Positions 36,667 to 45,629 of a stretch of 64,000 bases of DNA are shown here, in pieces; position 1 is the stretch's first letter, and each line of letters opens with the position of its first letter. The position numbers and the translations under genes were made by a program. This stretch comes from Chitinophaga cymbidii (GTDB lineage: Bacteria; Bacteroidota; Bacteroidia; Chitinophagales; Chitinophagaceae), in the NCBI RefSeq assembly GCF_007992715.1, contig NZ_BKAU01000001.1, forward strand, positions 1,240,001 through 1,304,000, written 5' to 3'. The notes under the pieces are model-generated. The model ran no database searches. It had not been told where the DNA came from and was given only the letters and a program-made list of their open reading frames with translations.

Positions 36667-37773
36667 TTATAATTTAAAAAAGATGTTTTTCCGGTACAAC
36701 CAGTAACAAATATACCATTCCAGCACGAGTACCGCGAATGCGGATACAATAGCCTGCAGGGAACCCGGCGCATGCAGCAGGCCCAGCAATCCGTTCACAA
36801 ATATGCCCACAACGCCGTTCAGCCATTGTATGCCAACTGTTTCGAAGAACATATAAATGAAGATAGAGTTCATGCCTACCACCACCGCGATCCAGGTGTA
36901 CCGCTGATGGTCCTTCACATCGATCCACCAGTACAGCGCGGCGAGGATAAGGCTCACCCATCCCAGGGAAGCGAGCACAAAACCGCCGGTACTGATCCTT
37001 TTGATGATGGGCGACAGGCCCGTAAGATCTACACCGTATCCCAGCAACAACGCGACCAATCCCGCAATTATCAATGCTTTTATTTTGAAAGCATTTGTGC
37101 GGGCGCTCATCAGCAGCTTGCCGGCGGTAACGCCGAGGATCGTGTGCGCCGCAGTGGGAACGCAATTGAACGCCACCCATCCGTCTGAATTGATCTTGCC
37201 CATCAGCAGCGTATCCACATAAGCGCCGAAATTCGCGCCCTGCGTAAACGGCTGGTCAAATCCCGGAACGTTCACCGTGCGGTACAGCACATCATTCAGT
37301 ACGATCATCCCGATGGCTACACCGATCTGCGCCCGGTAGGATCTGTTGATCAGGAAATAAGCTACGAGCGTGGTGAAAGACAATTGCGTAAGTACATTCC
37401 AAAGCTCCCATACCAGCCGGCCCGCATACACGCAGTGCAGTCCGGTGCCGAGCAGGAACAGCTTCAAGCTGCGCACAGCGATGTGCCGGAAGTTGTCGCG
37501 CTCCGGTACGCCTTTGCTCCGCTTGCGTTGCACCGCGATGCACATGGCAGTGCCGGCCATGAACATGAACGCGGGCTGCACGAGGTCCCAGAACCGGAGG
37601 CCGTGCCAGGGATGATGGAAAAACTGTGTAACGAAGCCGTTGAATAATCCGCCCCATTGCAGGCCGTGCAATGCTTCATACACGCGGCAGCTTTCACCGG
37701 CGAGCAAGAGCATAATAATTCCCCGCATTACATCGAGCGATAGTAATCTTCCGTTGGGTTTTAATTCGGTCAT
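36667..37773 (-). CDS. HGSNAT/DUF5009-like membrane acyltransferase
   Basis: The 368-residue product has about ten transmembrane helices. It opens with RLLSLDVMRGIIMLLL, the start typical of DUF1624/DUF5009 and heparan-alpha-glucosaminide N-acetyltransferase relatives, and has PAFMFMAGTAM in helix 2 and ALYWWIDVKDHQRYTW near helix 8. The eukaryotic relative transfers acetyl from cytosolic acetyl-CoA to terminal glucosamine across a membrane; bacterial members are thought to do similar sugar acetylation. In PUL 3 it sits between the PKD lipoprotein and the GH109-like enzyme, so acetylation of a periplasmic amino sugar is inferred. Confidence 0.8.
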   Translation of the reverse strand: MTELKPNGRLLSLDVMRGIIMLLLAGESCRVYEALHGLQWGGLFNGFVTQFFHHPWHGLRFWDLVQPAFMFMAGTAMCIAVQRKRSKGVPERDNFRHIAVRSLKLFLLGTGLHCVYAGRLVWELWNVLTQLSFTTLVAYFLINRSYRAQIGVAIGMIVLNDVLYRTVNVPGFDQPFTQGANFGAYVDTLLMGKINSDGWVAFNCVPTAAHTILGVTAGKLLMSARTNAFKIKALIIAGLVALLLGYGVDLTGLSPIIKRISTGGFVLASLGWVSLILAALYWWIDVKDHQRYTWIAVVVGMNSIFIYMFFETVGIQWLNGVVGIFVNGLLGLLHAPGSLQAIVSAFAVLVLEWYICYWLYRKNIFFKL

Positions 37774-37803
37774 TATAGTAGTGAAACAGGTGCGCCCTAT
37801 ATT

Positions 37804-38661
37804 TTATTCAAAATTGATCTGTATCGGGGTCTGCCCCGCATCCGGCATGCGGCCGAGGGTAGCGGACCAGTCGCTCTTCGTGGCGATGATGCCCAGCTTG
37901 AGCGCCAGCGTGCTCGCCATGTTCTTCAACTTGCTGCGTGACAGGCGCATCTCGAATTTGAGCACACCGCCGCTTTGTTCCTGGTGGCCGACGGTGTAAA
38001 ATTCCGTAGCACCGGTGGGCGTGAAGGCAAATGCATTCTGCGCGCCGCTGTGGTTGAATGCGTCCAGCCAGCTGTCCATCACCGTGCCTTCGAGCAGTAC
38101 GTCAAAACCGCCGCCGGGAAAATCTCCCGTCATGTAGCCGGTGGCATCGCTGTTATCCGTGTCGAGGTAAAAATCATAGATCGCTCCGGCGGATTGCGCG
38201 GCATTTACTTCAAAGTAAACGTACACATACTGTGCGTCATAATCAAATTTGGCTTTTTTGAAGAAGGTTTCGCCCGCGCCGGAAGTCACTTCATACTGGG
38301 TCACACCGTCCCAGTCCGCCAGCGTATTGTCATTCAGCTTCACCGGCGATGTCTTGGCGATATAGATCACCGTGGAGCCTTCGGACACGCGGCCGTCTTT
38401 CGTGGTGGCGTAAAGGGTAGGAACGTATTTTCCTTTATCGGGATAGGTGTGTACGGGGCTTTCTTCCGTGGAGGTTTCCCCATCCCCGAAATCCCATTTG
38501 TAAGACACGGCGCCGCTGGTTTCATTGCTGAAGGTGACGGTTTTGTCTTCGATGCTGACCGTGTAAAAGATATCGGCCCCGGGCGTTTCTTCATCCTTTT
38601 TGCAGCCTGCCATAGCAGCAGTCAGCAGAAGGAACGGCAATATATTTTTAATGATCTTCAT
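37804..38661 (-). CDS. PKD-domain lipoprotein, probable surface glycan-binding protein (PUL 3)
   Basis: The 285-residue protein has a lipoprotein signal (LPFLLLTAAMAGCKK), a PKD domain (about 32-105, SYKWDFGDGETSTEESPVHTYPDKGKY) and a C-terminal jelly-roll-like domain (VYVYFEVNAA, YDFYLDTDNSDATGY, KFEMRLSRSKL) resembling CBM9-type folds. It follows susD by 19 bases, the position where SusE/F or SGBP proteins are encoded, so surface glycan capture is inferred. Confidence 0.82.
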   Translation of the reverse strand: MKIIKNILPFLLLTAAMAGCKKDEETPGADIFYTVSIEDKTVTFSNETSGAVSYKWDFGDGETSTEESPVHTYPDKGKYVPTLYATTKDGRVSEGSTVIYIAKTSPVKLNDNTLADWDGVTQYEVTSGAGETFFKKAKFDYDAQYVYVYFEVNAAQSAGAIYDFYLDTDNSDATGYMTGDFPGGGFDVLLEGTVMDSWLDAFNHSGAQNAFAFTPTGATEFYTVGHQEQSGGVLKFEMRLSRSKLKNMASTLALKLGIIATKSDWSATLGRMPDAGQTPIQINFE

Positions 38662-38680
38662 GATAATACAGCGTTAATGA

Positions 38681-40195
38681 TTAAGGATTTTGTTCACAGA
38701 GCCTGTTCGTCTGCACTTCATCGATCGGTATGTAATAGATGATCCTGGGCGCATCCCATTTCACGGTCATGTTGGGATAGCCCGTGGGCCGGGCGGCCAG
38801 GTTGATATCCGATTCCTTGAGGCCGGGCAGGTGATATCCCCAGTAAGCCCGGTTCATGTCGCGCTTGTTGCGGTATACATCGTAGTTACGATGGCCTTCA
38901 AATGCCAGCTCTATCCTTCTTTCCTTCAGCACAACGTCCAGCGCGGTTTTCCCGGCGGGCACCTGGCGGTTGTACAGGGAGCTTTGCAGCCCGCGGTTCT
39001 GCCGGATCATGTCCACATTATCCAGCGCGGTGGCTGCGTCGCCGGACTTCGCAGCCGCTTCGGCCTTGTTCAGGTACATTTCCGCGAGGCGGAACATAAT
39101 GGGCGAGCTGAGCGTGGGACTGCCGCCCTGGAAAGAAAATTTGCTGATGTAATATATTTCGATGCCGTTCTTTTTCTGAAGATTGCCGCCACCGTCTTTT
39201 AATGGTACGATGTAAGACCAGCGTACGTCTTCCGGGTGTTCGGACATGGTGTCGCGGAGGGATTGGGAAGCATATTCCTCGCCCCATCCAGAGTTGCCGT
39301 CGGAATACAACATGGAAGCGATAGAGCCGGCTTTGCCGTAATCATCCGCCGCGGTAAACGCAATGCAGAAGATGGTTTCTTTGCCCGCCATCGCGTTGGC
39401 GAAAAGCTGCGGGAAGGTTGCTGCTGTTTCCAGCGTGAAACGGTTGGAGCCGATCACTTTATCGGCATAAAAAATGGCGCTGTCGTTCTTCTCTTCATAC
39501 AAATAAGCCCTGGACAACAATGCCCAGGCGGCTTCCTTCGATCCGAACTGCACGCCACGCGGCTGGTTCATCAGCTCTGCTCCTTTCAGCGCATCCGATA
39601 CAACAGAAGTGTAGACTTCCTGCACGCTGGAACGTGATTTCTGCGCGGGGTCGCTGCTGGAAGTGCGCAGCACAACGCCCTCCGCCGCAGGGTCCTGCGA
39701 ATAGGGCCGGGCGAACAGCCGCACCAGGTTGAAGTGGCAGAAAGCCCGTAGAAAGTAACATTCACCGATCAGCTGACGGATGCTTTCATCGGGATTGGCG
39801 ATCTGTTCCGCGGATTCTATCACGGTGTTCACGTCGTTGATGATCTTGTAAGAGATGTACCAGAAGTAGCGGCTATTGGTCTGTGTGGCCGTATGGTCCA
39901 GCGAGAAGCTGTAGTACAAAGGATCAGTGGTGGTCTGCGCGCATACGATATCGTCCGCCGCGAAATCACTCAGCTGGAAATACTGGCGCAGGTACATGTT
40001 GTTGCCGTCCACCGTTCCGTTGAACGACACATGGTCTTTGAACAGGGCATACGCGCCGTTCAGCGCCTGCTGCAGGCCCTGTTCCGAACCCGTCAGCGTG
40101 CCGGTGCTCAGCGAGTCGCTGGGATTGATGTCCTTCAGGCAGCCCGCCATCAGCAGTGGTAAAACAAGTATGATGAATATGGATCTTGTACGCAT
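38681..40195 (-). CDS. SusD/RagB family nutrient-binding outer membrane lipoprotein (PUL 3)
   Basis: The 504-residue protein has a lipoprotein signal (FIILVLPLLMAGCLKD), the family opening INPSDSLSTGTLTGSEQGLQQALNGAYALFKD, TPR-like helices (GECYFLRAFCHFNLVRLFARPY), the block LKERRIELAFEGHRNYDVYRNKRDMNR split over two helices and the closing IIYYIPIDEVQTN. It partners the SusC 18 bases upstream. Confidence 0.97.
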   Translation of the reverse strand: MRTRSIFIILVLPLLMAGCLKDINPSDSLSTGTLTGSEQGLQQALNGAYALFKDHVSFNGTVDGNNMYLRQYFQLSDFAADDIVCAQTTTDPLYYSFSLDHTATQTNSRYFWYISYKIINDVNTVIESAEQIANPDESIRQLIGECYFLRAFCHFNLVRLFARPYSQDPAAEGVVLRTSSSDPAQKSRSSVQEVYTSVVSDALKGAELMNQPRGVQFGSKEAAWALLSRAYLYEEKNDSAIFYADKVIGSNRFTLETAATFPQLFANAMAGKETIFCIAFTAADDYGKAGSIASMLYSDGNSGWGEEYASQSLRDTMSEHPEDVRWSYIVPLKDGGGNLQKKNGIEIYYISKFSFQGGSPTLSSPIMFRLAEMYLNKAEAAAKSGDAATALDNVDMIRQNRGLQSSLYNRQVPAGKTALDVVLKERRIELAFEGHRNYDVYRNKRDMNRAYWGYHLPGLKESDINLAARPTGYPNMTVKWDAPRIIYYIPIDEVQTNRLCEQNP

Positions 40196-40213
40196 GATTG
40201 AAAAATTTTTCTC

Positions 40214-43200
40214 CTAAAACCGGATGTTAACATTGAACAGGTACTGGCGATTGTTGGGATACTTGAAGTCGGACACGCCGGGCATCACATAACTGCCTGT
40301 GGCAATCGTGGTGGCGGGGTCCTGGCCCAGGAAGCGCGTAAAGGTGTAAACGTTGTCCGCCGTCAGCGACAGGGTCACGTCATCCAGCTTCAATACACTG
40401 ATCCATGTTTTGGGCAGGCTGTATGACAATGCGATGTTGCGGATCGCAAAGAAGCTGCCGTCTTTCAGGTAGCGTGTAGACGTTTCCGTAGCATTGGCGG
40501 CGTTCTGCGGACTGGGCTCTGTGGCATTGTCACCCGGCTTCGTCCATGTGCTGTACCCCTTCGGCAGTACGATCTGGTTATAATACGGTTCCATGCCGTC
40601 GTTCATCACGAACCGCAGGGAGTTGCTGAATACCTTGTTGCCGGAGAGGAAATAGGCGTTCACGCTAAGCCCGAAGTTCCGGTATCTCCACTGCGAAGTA
40701 AGGCCGCCCTGTAATTTGGGCAGGGCCGATCCTACTTCCTGGTACGTGGCGCTGGCGTAATCGGAGGTCGCTTCGCGGCCGGTGATCTTGCCGTCCGCAT
40801 CCCGCGTGATCACCTCCCATTGCGGCGCGCCGGTTTCTTTGTCCACCCCCAGCCATTTGGGCATGTAAAACTCATACAGGTTGCCGCCGTTGCGGTAGAT
40901 CTGCGAAATGCTCCAGGTAGGCTGCGTGCGCGTGATATCACTGGGCAGCTTTTGCAGCTTGTTGGTGTTGAAGTTGATGTTGAAATCCGTGCTCCACTCA
41001 AAATCCCTTGTTTTGATATTCACAGAGCTGAGGCTGATCTCCACGCCGTTGTTGATGATCTCGCCGGCATTTTCCCAACGCTGCTCAAAACCGATGGAAA
41101 GCGGCTGGGATACCTGCAGCAGCAGGTTTTTCGTCACGTTATTATATACGTCCACGGTGAGGTTGATCCTTTCAAACAGGCCGATATCTATACCCGCATT
41201 CAGCTGGTGTTTGCTTTCCCAGGTAAGGTCAGGGCTTGGCAGCTGCGAAGGCGTTGCGGCGGTGGCGCCGTTGTAGTGGCTGCTCAGCGCGTAGAGGCCC
41301 AGGTAGCGGGAAGAGCCGATGTCCTGCGTGCCGGTCACGCCATAGCTGGCGCGGAGCTTCAGGTTATCGATGAACGTATGTTCCTGCAGGAAGGGTTCGT
41401 TGCTCATCAGCCATGCCGCCGAAATAGCCGGGAATGATCCGTAGCGGTTGCTTGCCGGGAAATTGGTGGAGCCGTCCACACGATAAGAACCTGTCAGAAA
41501 ATATTTATCGTGGTAACCGTAGCTGACCTGTGAGATGAAAGACTGCAGGATAGCCTGATCGTTATAACCATTCACCAGCTGGCTGTTGGATACGACATTC
41601 AGCACCGTCAGGCCGATGGGCAGCCCTTTGCCGGAAGCGCCGACCACTTCCGTTTTGCTGTTCTCGATGGCGATGCCGGCGAGGCCGTTGATGGAGTGAT
41701 CGCCTTTCCTGAAGTTGAATTTCAGCATGTCGTTGGAGATCACGCCGTATGACAGCGTGCCCAGCTCGTTCAGGAAGCCGGTGTTATGGTACAGTCCGGC
41801 TACCAGCGGAGAATAGTAGTCGGTGCCTTTGTTATAGTTCACCGCTCCGCGGTTGGCGCTGGAGAAGGAAAGCCAGTCTGTGATTTTGACATCGAGGTTC
41901 AGGTCGTAGTTGGCGGAGAAGCTTTTGTACGGATGGTTGGAATTGCGGATGGTGTGGATGGGATTGGTCTTGTCCCTCGACCACCATTTGGCGGTGGAGT
42001 TACCGTCCACATACACGGGTTGCCCGCTGGCGTCATATGGATTATCCCAGGGCATGTTCAGGTACGCATAAAATACATCTTCATAGTTGAAGCTCTTGCC
42101 GGTGGCGGCGCTGAGGTTGATGTTGTTGGTGACGCTGACATTTTTGGAGAAGTGATGTGTGGAATTTCCGCGTATGTTGATGCGCTGGAAATTGGTGTTG
42201 AGGAAAGTCCCTTTCTCGTTGTAATAGGTTATGCTGGTGTAGTATTCATTCTTTTCATTGCTGCCGCTGGCGGAGAGGTGCACGTTCTGCATGGGCGCGG
42301 TGCGGAACATGCTGGTGAGCCAGTTGTAATCCTGGTTGCGCAGTTCCCTAGGGCGCTCGCTGTAGAATTTGAGGAGGTCTATTTTGTAGGAGTTGTCCGC
42401 TACGCCGGGAATATAATCGCGGTACAGCTCTTTATGCCGCTCATACAGCTGGGCGCCGTTCATCATGTCTATCTTTCCGAAATCCGGCGTGCGGAAACCG
42501 GTGGTGACCCTGGCTTCAAAGCGCGTTTTACCGCCGCGGCCCCTTTTTGTGGTAACGATGATAACGCCGGCATTGGCCTGTGAGCCGTACATGGCGGTGG
42601 CGCCGGCATCTTTCAGCACGCTGATGCTTTCCACATCATTCGGATCGAAGCTGCCGCCGATAATGCCATCTACCACATACAACGGCGTCTGGGAGGCGTT
42701 CACGGAGGAAACGCCTCTCAATCTTATTTCCGCCGCGCTGCCCGGCACACCGGAGCTGTTGATCACCTGCAGACCGGCCACCTTGCCCTGCAGCATGGAG
42801 CCTACGTCGTTGGTGGTCACGTCTTTCAACTTCTCGGCGGACACTACGCTGACCGCGCTGGTCAATTCGCTTTTCTTTTTGTTGCTGTAACCCACGACGA
42901 CTATTTCGTTCACGCTTTTGGTGTCTTCCTGCAACGTGATGTTGATGGCGCCGCCGCTGCGGGAAACGCTCACTTCCTGGCTGGCAAAGCCGATGTTGCT
43001 GATCACGAGCACGGCGCCGGGGGGCACGTCTTTCAGCTGGAACATGCCCTGCTCATTGGTCTGCGTGCCGCGGGAAGTGCCTTTGATTACGACCGTGGCG
43101 CCGGGCAGCGGGGAATTGTCCGCCGTCACGATTTTCCCCGATACGGTGACGAGGCTGTCTTCCTGCGCAATGGGTACAGGCGTTTCATTCACCGAAGCTT

Positions 43201-43492
43201 TTTTGATCACAACGCGGTTGCCTTCCAGCCTGTAGATCAGCGGCTGATTTTTCAGGCAGAGCTCCAGCACCTGCTGAATGGATACATCCCTCACGTTAAT
43301 GGAAACGGGGCGGGTATCGGAAAGCGTCTTTTCAGAATACACGATGGACACGCCTGTTTGCGTGATGACCTCTGTAAAGACCTTTTGCAGGGGCATGTTC
43401 TTCACAGACAGGGTCACCTTCTGGGAATATCCCGCCGCGCTTACATGCAGGCACGTGATCATAAGGAGGAATGCGGTCACTTTGATCTGCAT
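40214..43492 (-). CDS. SusC/RagA TonB-linked outer membrane transporter with STN domain (PUL 3)
   Basis: The 1092-residue product starts at the ATG at 43492, giving a proper signal peptide (MQIKVTAFLLMITCLHVSAA); the longer frame to 43564 would read through a leader hairpin. Next are an STN domain (VTLSVKNMPLQKVFTEVITQTG), a carboxypeptidase-D-like domain (VSGKIVTADNSPLPGATV), TonB-box region (NEIVVVGYSNKKK), plug (GVSSVNASQTPLYVVDG, FDPNDVESISVLKDAGA) and barrel. It imports the PUL 3 glycan with SusD and, by its STN domain, should signal to the FecR/ECF pair upstream. A candidate antisense RNA covers its leader. Confidence 0.97.
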   Translation of the reverse strand: MQIKVTAFLLMITCLHVSAAGYSQKVTLSVKNMPLQKVFTEVITQTGVSIVYSEKTLSDTRPVSINVRDVSIQQVLELCLKNQPLIYRLEGNRVVIKKASVNETPVPIAQEDSLVTVSGKIVTADNSPLPGATVVIKGTSRGTQTNEQGMFQLKDVPPGAVLVISNIGFASQEVSVSRSGGAINITLQEDTKSVNEIVVVGYSNKKKSELTSAVSVVSAEKLKDVTTNDVGSMLQGKVAGLQVINSSGVPGSAAEIRLRGVSSVNASQTPLYVVDGIIGGSFDPNDVESISVLKDAGATAMYGSQANAGVIIVTTKRGRGGKTRFEARVTTGFRTPDFGKIDMMNGAQLYERHKELYRDYIPGVADNSYKIDLLKFYSERPRELRNQDYNWLTSMFRTAPMQNVHLSASGSNEKNEYYTSITYYNEKGTFLNTNFQRINIRGNSTHHFSKNVSVTNNINLSAATGKSFNYEDVFYAYLNMPWDNPYDASGQPVYVDGNSTAKWWSRDKTNPIHTIRNSNHPYKSFSANYDLNLDVKITDWLSFSSANRGAVNYNKGTDYYSPLVAGLYHNTGFLNELGTLSYGVISNDMLKFNFRKGDHSINGLAGIAIENSKTEVVGASGKGLPIGLTVLNVVSNSQLVNGYNDQAILQSFISQVSYGYHDKYFLTGSYRVDGSTNFPASNRYGSFPAISAAWLMSNEPFLQEHTFIDNLKLRASYGVTGTQDIGSSRYLGLYALSSHYNGATAATPSQLPSPDLTWESKHQLNAGIDIGLFERINLTVDVYNNVTKNLLLQVSQPLSIGFEQRWENAGEIINNGVEISLSSVNIKTRDFEWSTDFNINFNTNKLQKLPSDITRTQPTWSISQIYRNGGNLYEFYMPKWLGVDKETGAPQWEVITRDADGKITGREATSDYASATYQEVGSALPKLQGGLTSQWRYRNFGLSVNAYFLSGNKVFSNSLRFVMNDGMEPYYNQIVLPKGYSTWTKPGDNATEPSPQNAANATETSTRYLKDGSFFAIRNIALSYSLPKTWISVLKLDDVTLSLTADNVYTFTRFLGQDPATTIATGSYVMPGVSDFKYPNNRQYLFNVNIRF

Positions 43493-43519
43493 AATGATAC
43501 GTCTTGGAATTTTGGTTGA

Positions 43520-43542
43520 CAGCCCGCGCCGGATGCGGGCTG
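43520..43542 (-). promoter_or_regulatory. Hairpin in the PUL 3 susC leader
   Basis: Perfect 8-bp GC-rich arms (CAGCCCGC at 43520-43527 and its complement at 43535-43542) around a 7-base loop, 28 bases upstream of the susC ATG on the minus strand. No T-run follows on that strand, so it looks like a leader structure affecting RNA stability or translation rather than a terminator. Confidence 0.6.
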
Positions 43543-43563
43543 GTGCATTACAACTGAATTGCA

Positions 43564-43674
43564 TACTTTTGTGGTGTTTGGTAATACTTTGATTGATCTT
43601 ACAGTGATTATTCAGGATACCAGATGTTTTACCGGGTTCCGATGGCCGTCGGGATCCGGTTTTCTGTTTTTGGT
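43564..43674 (+). ncRNA. Candidate antisense RNA to the PUL 3 susC leader
   Basis: On the plus strand an exact -7 box TACTTTTG (43564-43571) is followed about 60 bases later by a long stem (arms 43631-43642 and 43649-43660) and a T-rich tail (43660-43672). Together they would give an RNA of about 95 nt starting near 43577, antisense to the gap between fecR and susC. No good -33 element was found. Cis-antisense RNAs at this position, such as DonS in Bacteroides fragilis, repress ECF-controlled PULs. The RNA itself is a prediction. Confidence 0.4.
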
Positions 43675-43686
43675 TGTTGACGATCT

Positions 43687-44895
43687 TTAAGGCGTTACAA
43701 TTATCTTTCTTCCTTCTATTATAAAATGATTATGCCCGGCGCCTTCCAGCAGCTCCATGACGGCGGAGAGGTTCAGGTTCCGGGAAATGCCGCCGCCGTA
43801 CAGCTCCGTGCCGGGCGTTGTGTTATACACGATCTCCACATCATACCAGCGGGCTACTTCGCGCAAAATGGCGGTCAGCGTCATGTTATTGAATACGAAC
43901 AGGCCGTTCTTCCAGGCGATGATCTTGTTCACATCCGCTTCCTGCACGGTGATGGCATGGTTTTGATGATGCATCAGGGCTTGCTGGCCGGGTTTCAGCA
44001 ACTGCAGCGCCTGTCCTTCCTTCACCTGCACCGATCCTTTCACGAGGGTGGTGTTCACGGTGGCTTCATCTTTATAAGCCATTATATCAAAATGCGTCCC
44101 CAGCACCCGCACTTCCATGGTGTTTACCATCACTTTAAACGGCTGGCTGGCATTCTCCGCTACTTCAAAATAGCCCTGCCCTTCCAGTTCCACCACCCTT
44201 TGTTTGCCGGTAAAGGCAGTGGGGTACCGGAGGGAGGATGCCGAATTCAGCCACACCCGGGTGCCGTCCGGCAAAGTGAGTTTGAATTGTCCGCCGCGGG
44301 GAGTGGACAGCTTATGATATTGCATGGCGGCATCCGTTCCCTGGTCGCCGTATACGAGTTGCCCGTGCTGCTGCGTAATGCTTGTATTGCCGCGGGTGAT
44401 CACCTGGTTGCCCAGGCTGTCCAGCGTAACGGTGGAGCCGTCCGCCAGCGTCAGCACGGCTTTGTTGCCGCCGGGGGCTACGTCGTTAGCGGCCAGCTGC
44501 GGTGGCTGGATGACGGTTGGATGTTGATTTTTGGGCCAGAAGAAAAGGAGGCCGGCCAGTATGAGGAGCACTGCGGCGGCAGCGGCGTAGCGGAAAGGGA
44601 ACAGGCGGCGCGGGCTCCTGTCAGGAGCGGGGTCGTAGCCGGCGGCGTTATCGCCGGTGCCGCTGGTTGAAGGAGTTTGCCCTACGATGCCGCTGTATAC
44701 GGCCTCATAATCGATCTCCGGCAATTCCTCTCCCGGCCGGATCTCGTGGTAAGCATCTTCCATGAAGCGGTGGAGCGTTTCGTCTGAACCGGCTTCTGCG
44801 ATGCAGGTGAATAGCTCTTCCAGCTCCTCACGGGTACAGGTTTTACTGGTGTAGCGCTGCAACAGGTACGTTATTCTGGAAGGATCATACGGCAT
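43687..44895 (-). CDS. FecR-family anti-sigma factor (PUL 3)
   Basis: The 402-residue protein has a cytoplasmic N-terminal sigma-binding segment (ITYLLQRYTSKTCTREELEEL), a transmembrane helix (about 100-120, FRYAAAAAVLLILAGLLFFW), a FecR domain (VLTLADGSTVTLDSLGN, GTRVWLNSASSLRYP, VVELEGQGYFEVA) and a DUF4974-like end (FNNMTLTAILREVARWYDVEI). It is organised like the FecR of PUL 1. It should keep the preceding ECF factor inactive until SusC signals. Confidence 0.95.
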   Translation of the reverse strand: MPYDPSRITYLLQRYTSKTCTREELEELFTCIAEAGSDETLHRFMEDAYHEIRPGEELPEIDYEAVYSGIVGQTPSTSGTGDNAAGYDPAPDRSPRRLFPFRYAAAAAVLLILAGLLFFWPKNQHPTVIQPPQLAANDVAPGGNKAVLTLADGSTVTLDSLGNQVITRGNTSITQQHGQLVYGDQGTDAAMQYHKLSTPRGGQFKLTLPDGTRVWLNSASSLRYPTAFTGKQRVVELEGQGYFEVAENASQPFKVMVNTMEVRVLGTHFDIMAYKDEATVNTTLVKGSVQVKEGQALQLLKPGQQALMHHQNHAITVQEADVNKIIAWKNGLFVFNNMTLTAILREVARWYDVEIVYNTTPGTELYGGGISRNLNLSAVMELLEGAGHNHFIIEGRKIIVTP

Positions 44896-44952
44896 AATGG
44901 AAAGGCTTGTAATAATAAAGACGTACGGGGGGAAGGGAAGGACCGGGATTTT

Positions 44953-45543
44953 TCAGGAAAATTTTACGCAGGCCAGTTGAAACAGCACGGCGAGCAGCAG
45001 GGAATGCTGTGCGAGGTACAGCCGGATGTGTTTCAGGGTTTCCACCAGCAGGTTTTTCACCCGGCTTTTGGACAAGCTCAGCTGCTGCCCGATCTCTTCG
45101 TGGCTGAGGCCCTGTTGCCGGCTGAGGTGGAAGATGGTTTGTTTCTGGGGGGATAGCCGGGCGAGGGCTTCGCTGATGAGGGCTTTGCTTTCGCGGGCGT
45201 CCAGCTGCAGCTCCAGGTCATCGGAAATATCCGAGATGTTCGCCCACACCTGGTCTATCAGTTTTCGCTGCAGGGAAACTTTGCGCAGATGGTCCAGCGT
45301 TTTGTTCCGCGCGATGGTAAAGATGTAATTGCCGAAATGATTGATCTCCGGCAGGTGGTCCCGGTTCGTCCATAACCTTAGAAAAGTTTCCTGCAGGATG
45401 TCTTCCGCGTCGATGGCGGAATGTGTGAGATGGTAGGCGAATACCAGTACCTGCTTGCTGTGCCGGGCATACAGTTCCCGGAAGGCCGGTTCATCGCCTT
45501 CTTTCAGCTTTTTTAGCAAGTCATGGTCAGTCATCAAAGGCAT
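44953..45543 (-). CDS. ECF RNA polymerase sigma factor (PUL 3)
   Basis: The 196-residue product shows region 2 (PAFRELYARHSKQVLVFAYHLT, AEDILQETFLRLWTNRD, NYIFTIARNKTLDHLRK) and region 4 (LSPQKQTIFHLSRQQGLSHEEIGQQLSLSKSRVKN). Starts at 45543 or 45534 are possible. The C-terminus is a hydrophobic tail (HSLLLAVLFQLACV), as in the ECF factor of PUL 1. FecR follows after 57 bases. Confidence 0.95.
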   Translation of the reverse strand: MPLMTDHDLLKKLKEGDEPAFRELYARHSKQVLVFAYHLTHSAIDAEDILQETFLRLWTNRDHLPEINHFGNYIFTIARNKTLDHLRKVSLQRKLIDQVWANISDISDDLELQLDARESKALISEALARLSPQKQTIFHLSRQQGLSHEEIGQQLSLSKSRVKNLLVETLKHIRLYLAQHSLLLAVLFQLACVKFS

Positions 45544-45629
45544 GCCCGTAAACCGGGATTTAGTCCACCGTCAATTTTAATTAATTTATTGTGCTAAAAA
45601 AAGCGGAAACTGAAAAATCAACAAAATAC

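Noticed and set aside
43493-43564. Longer start of the PUL 3 SusC
   Set aside because: It would put 24 residues without signal character before a clear signal peptide and cover a leader hairpin.
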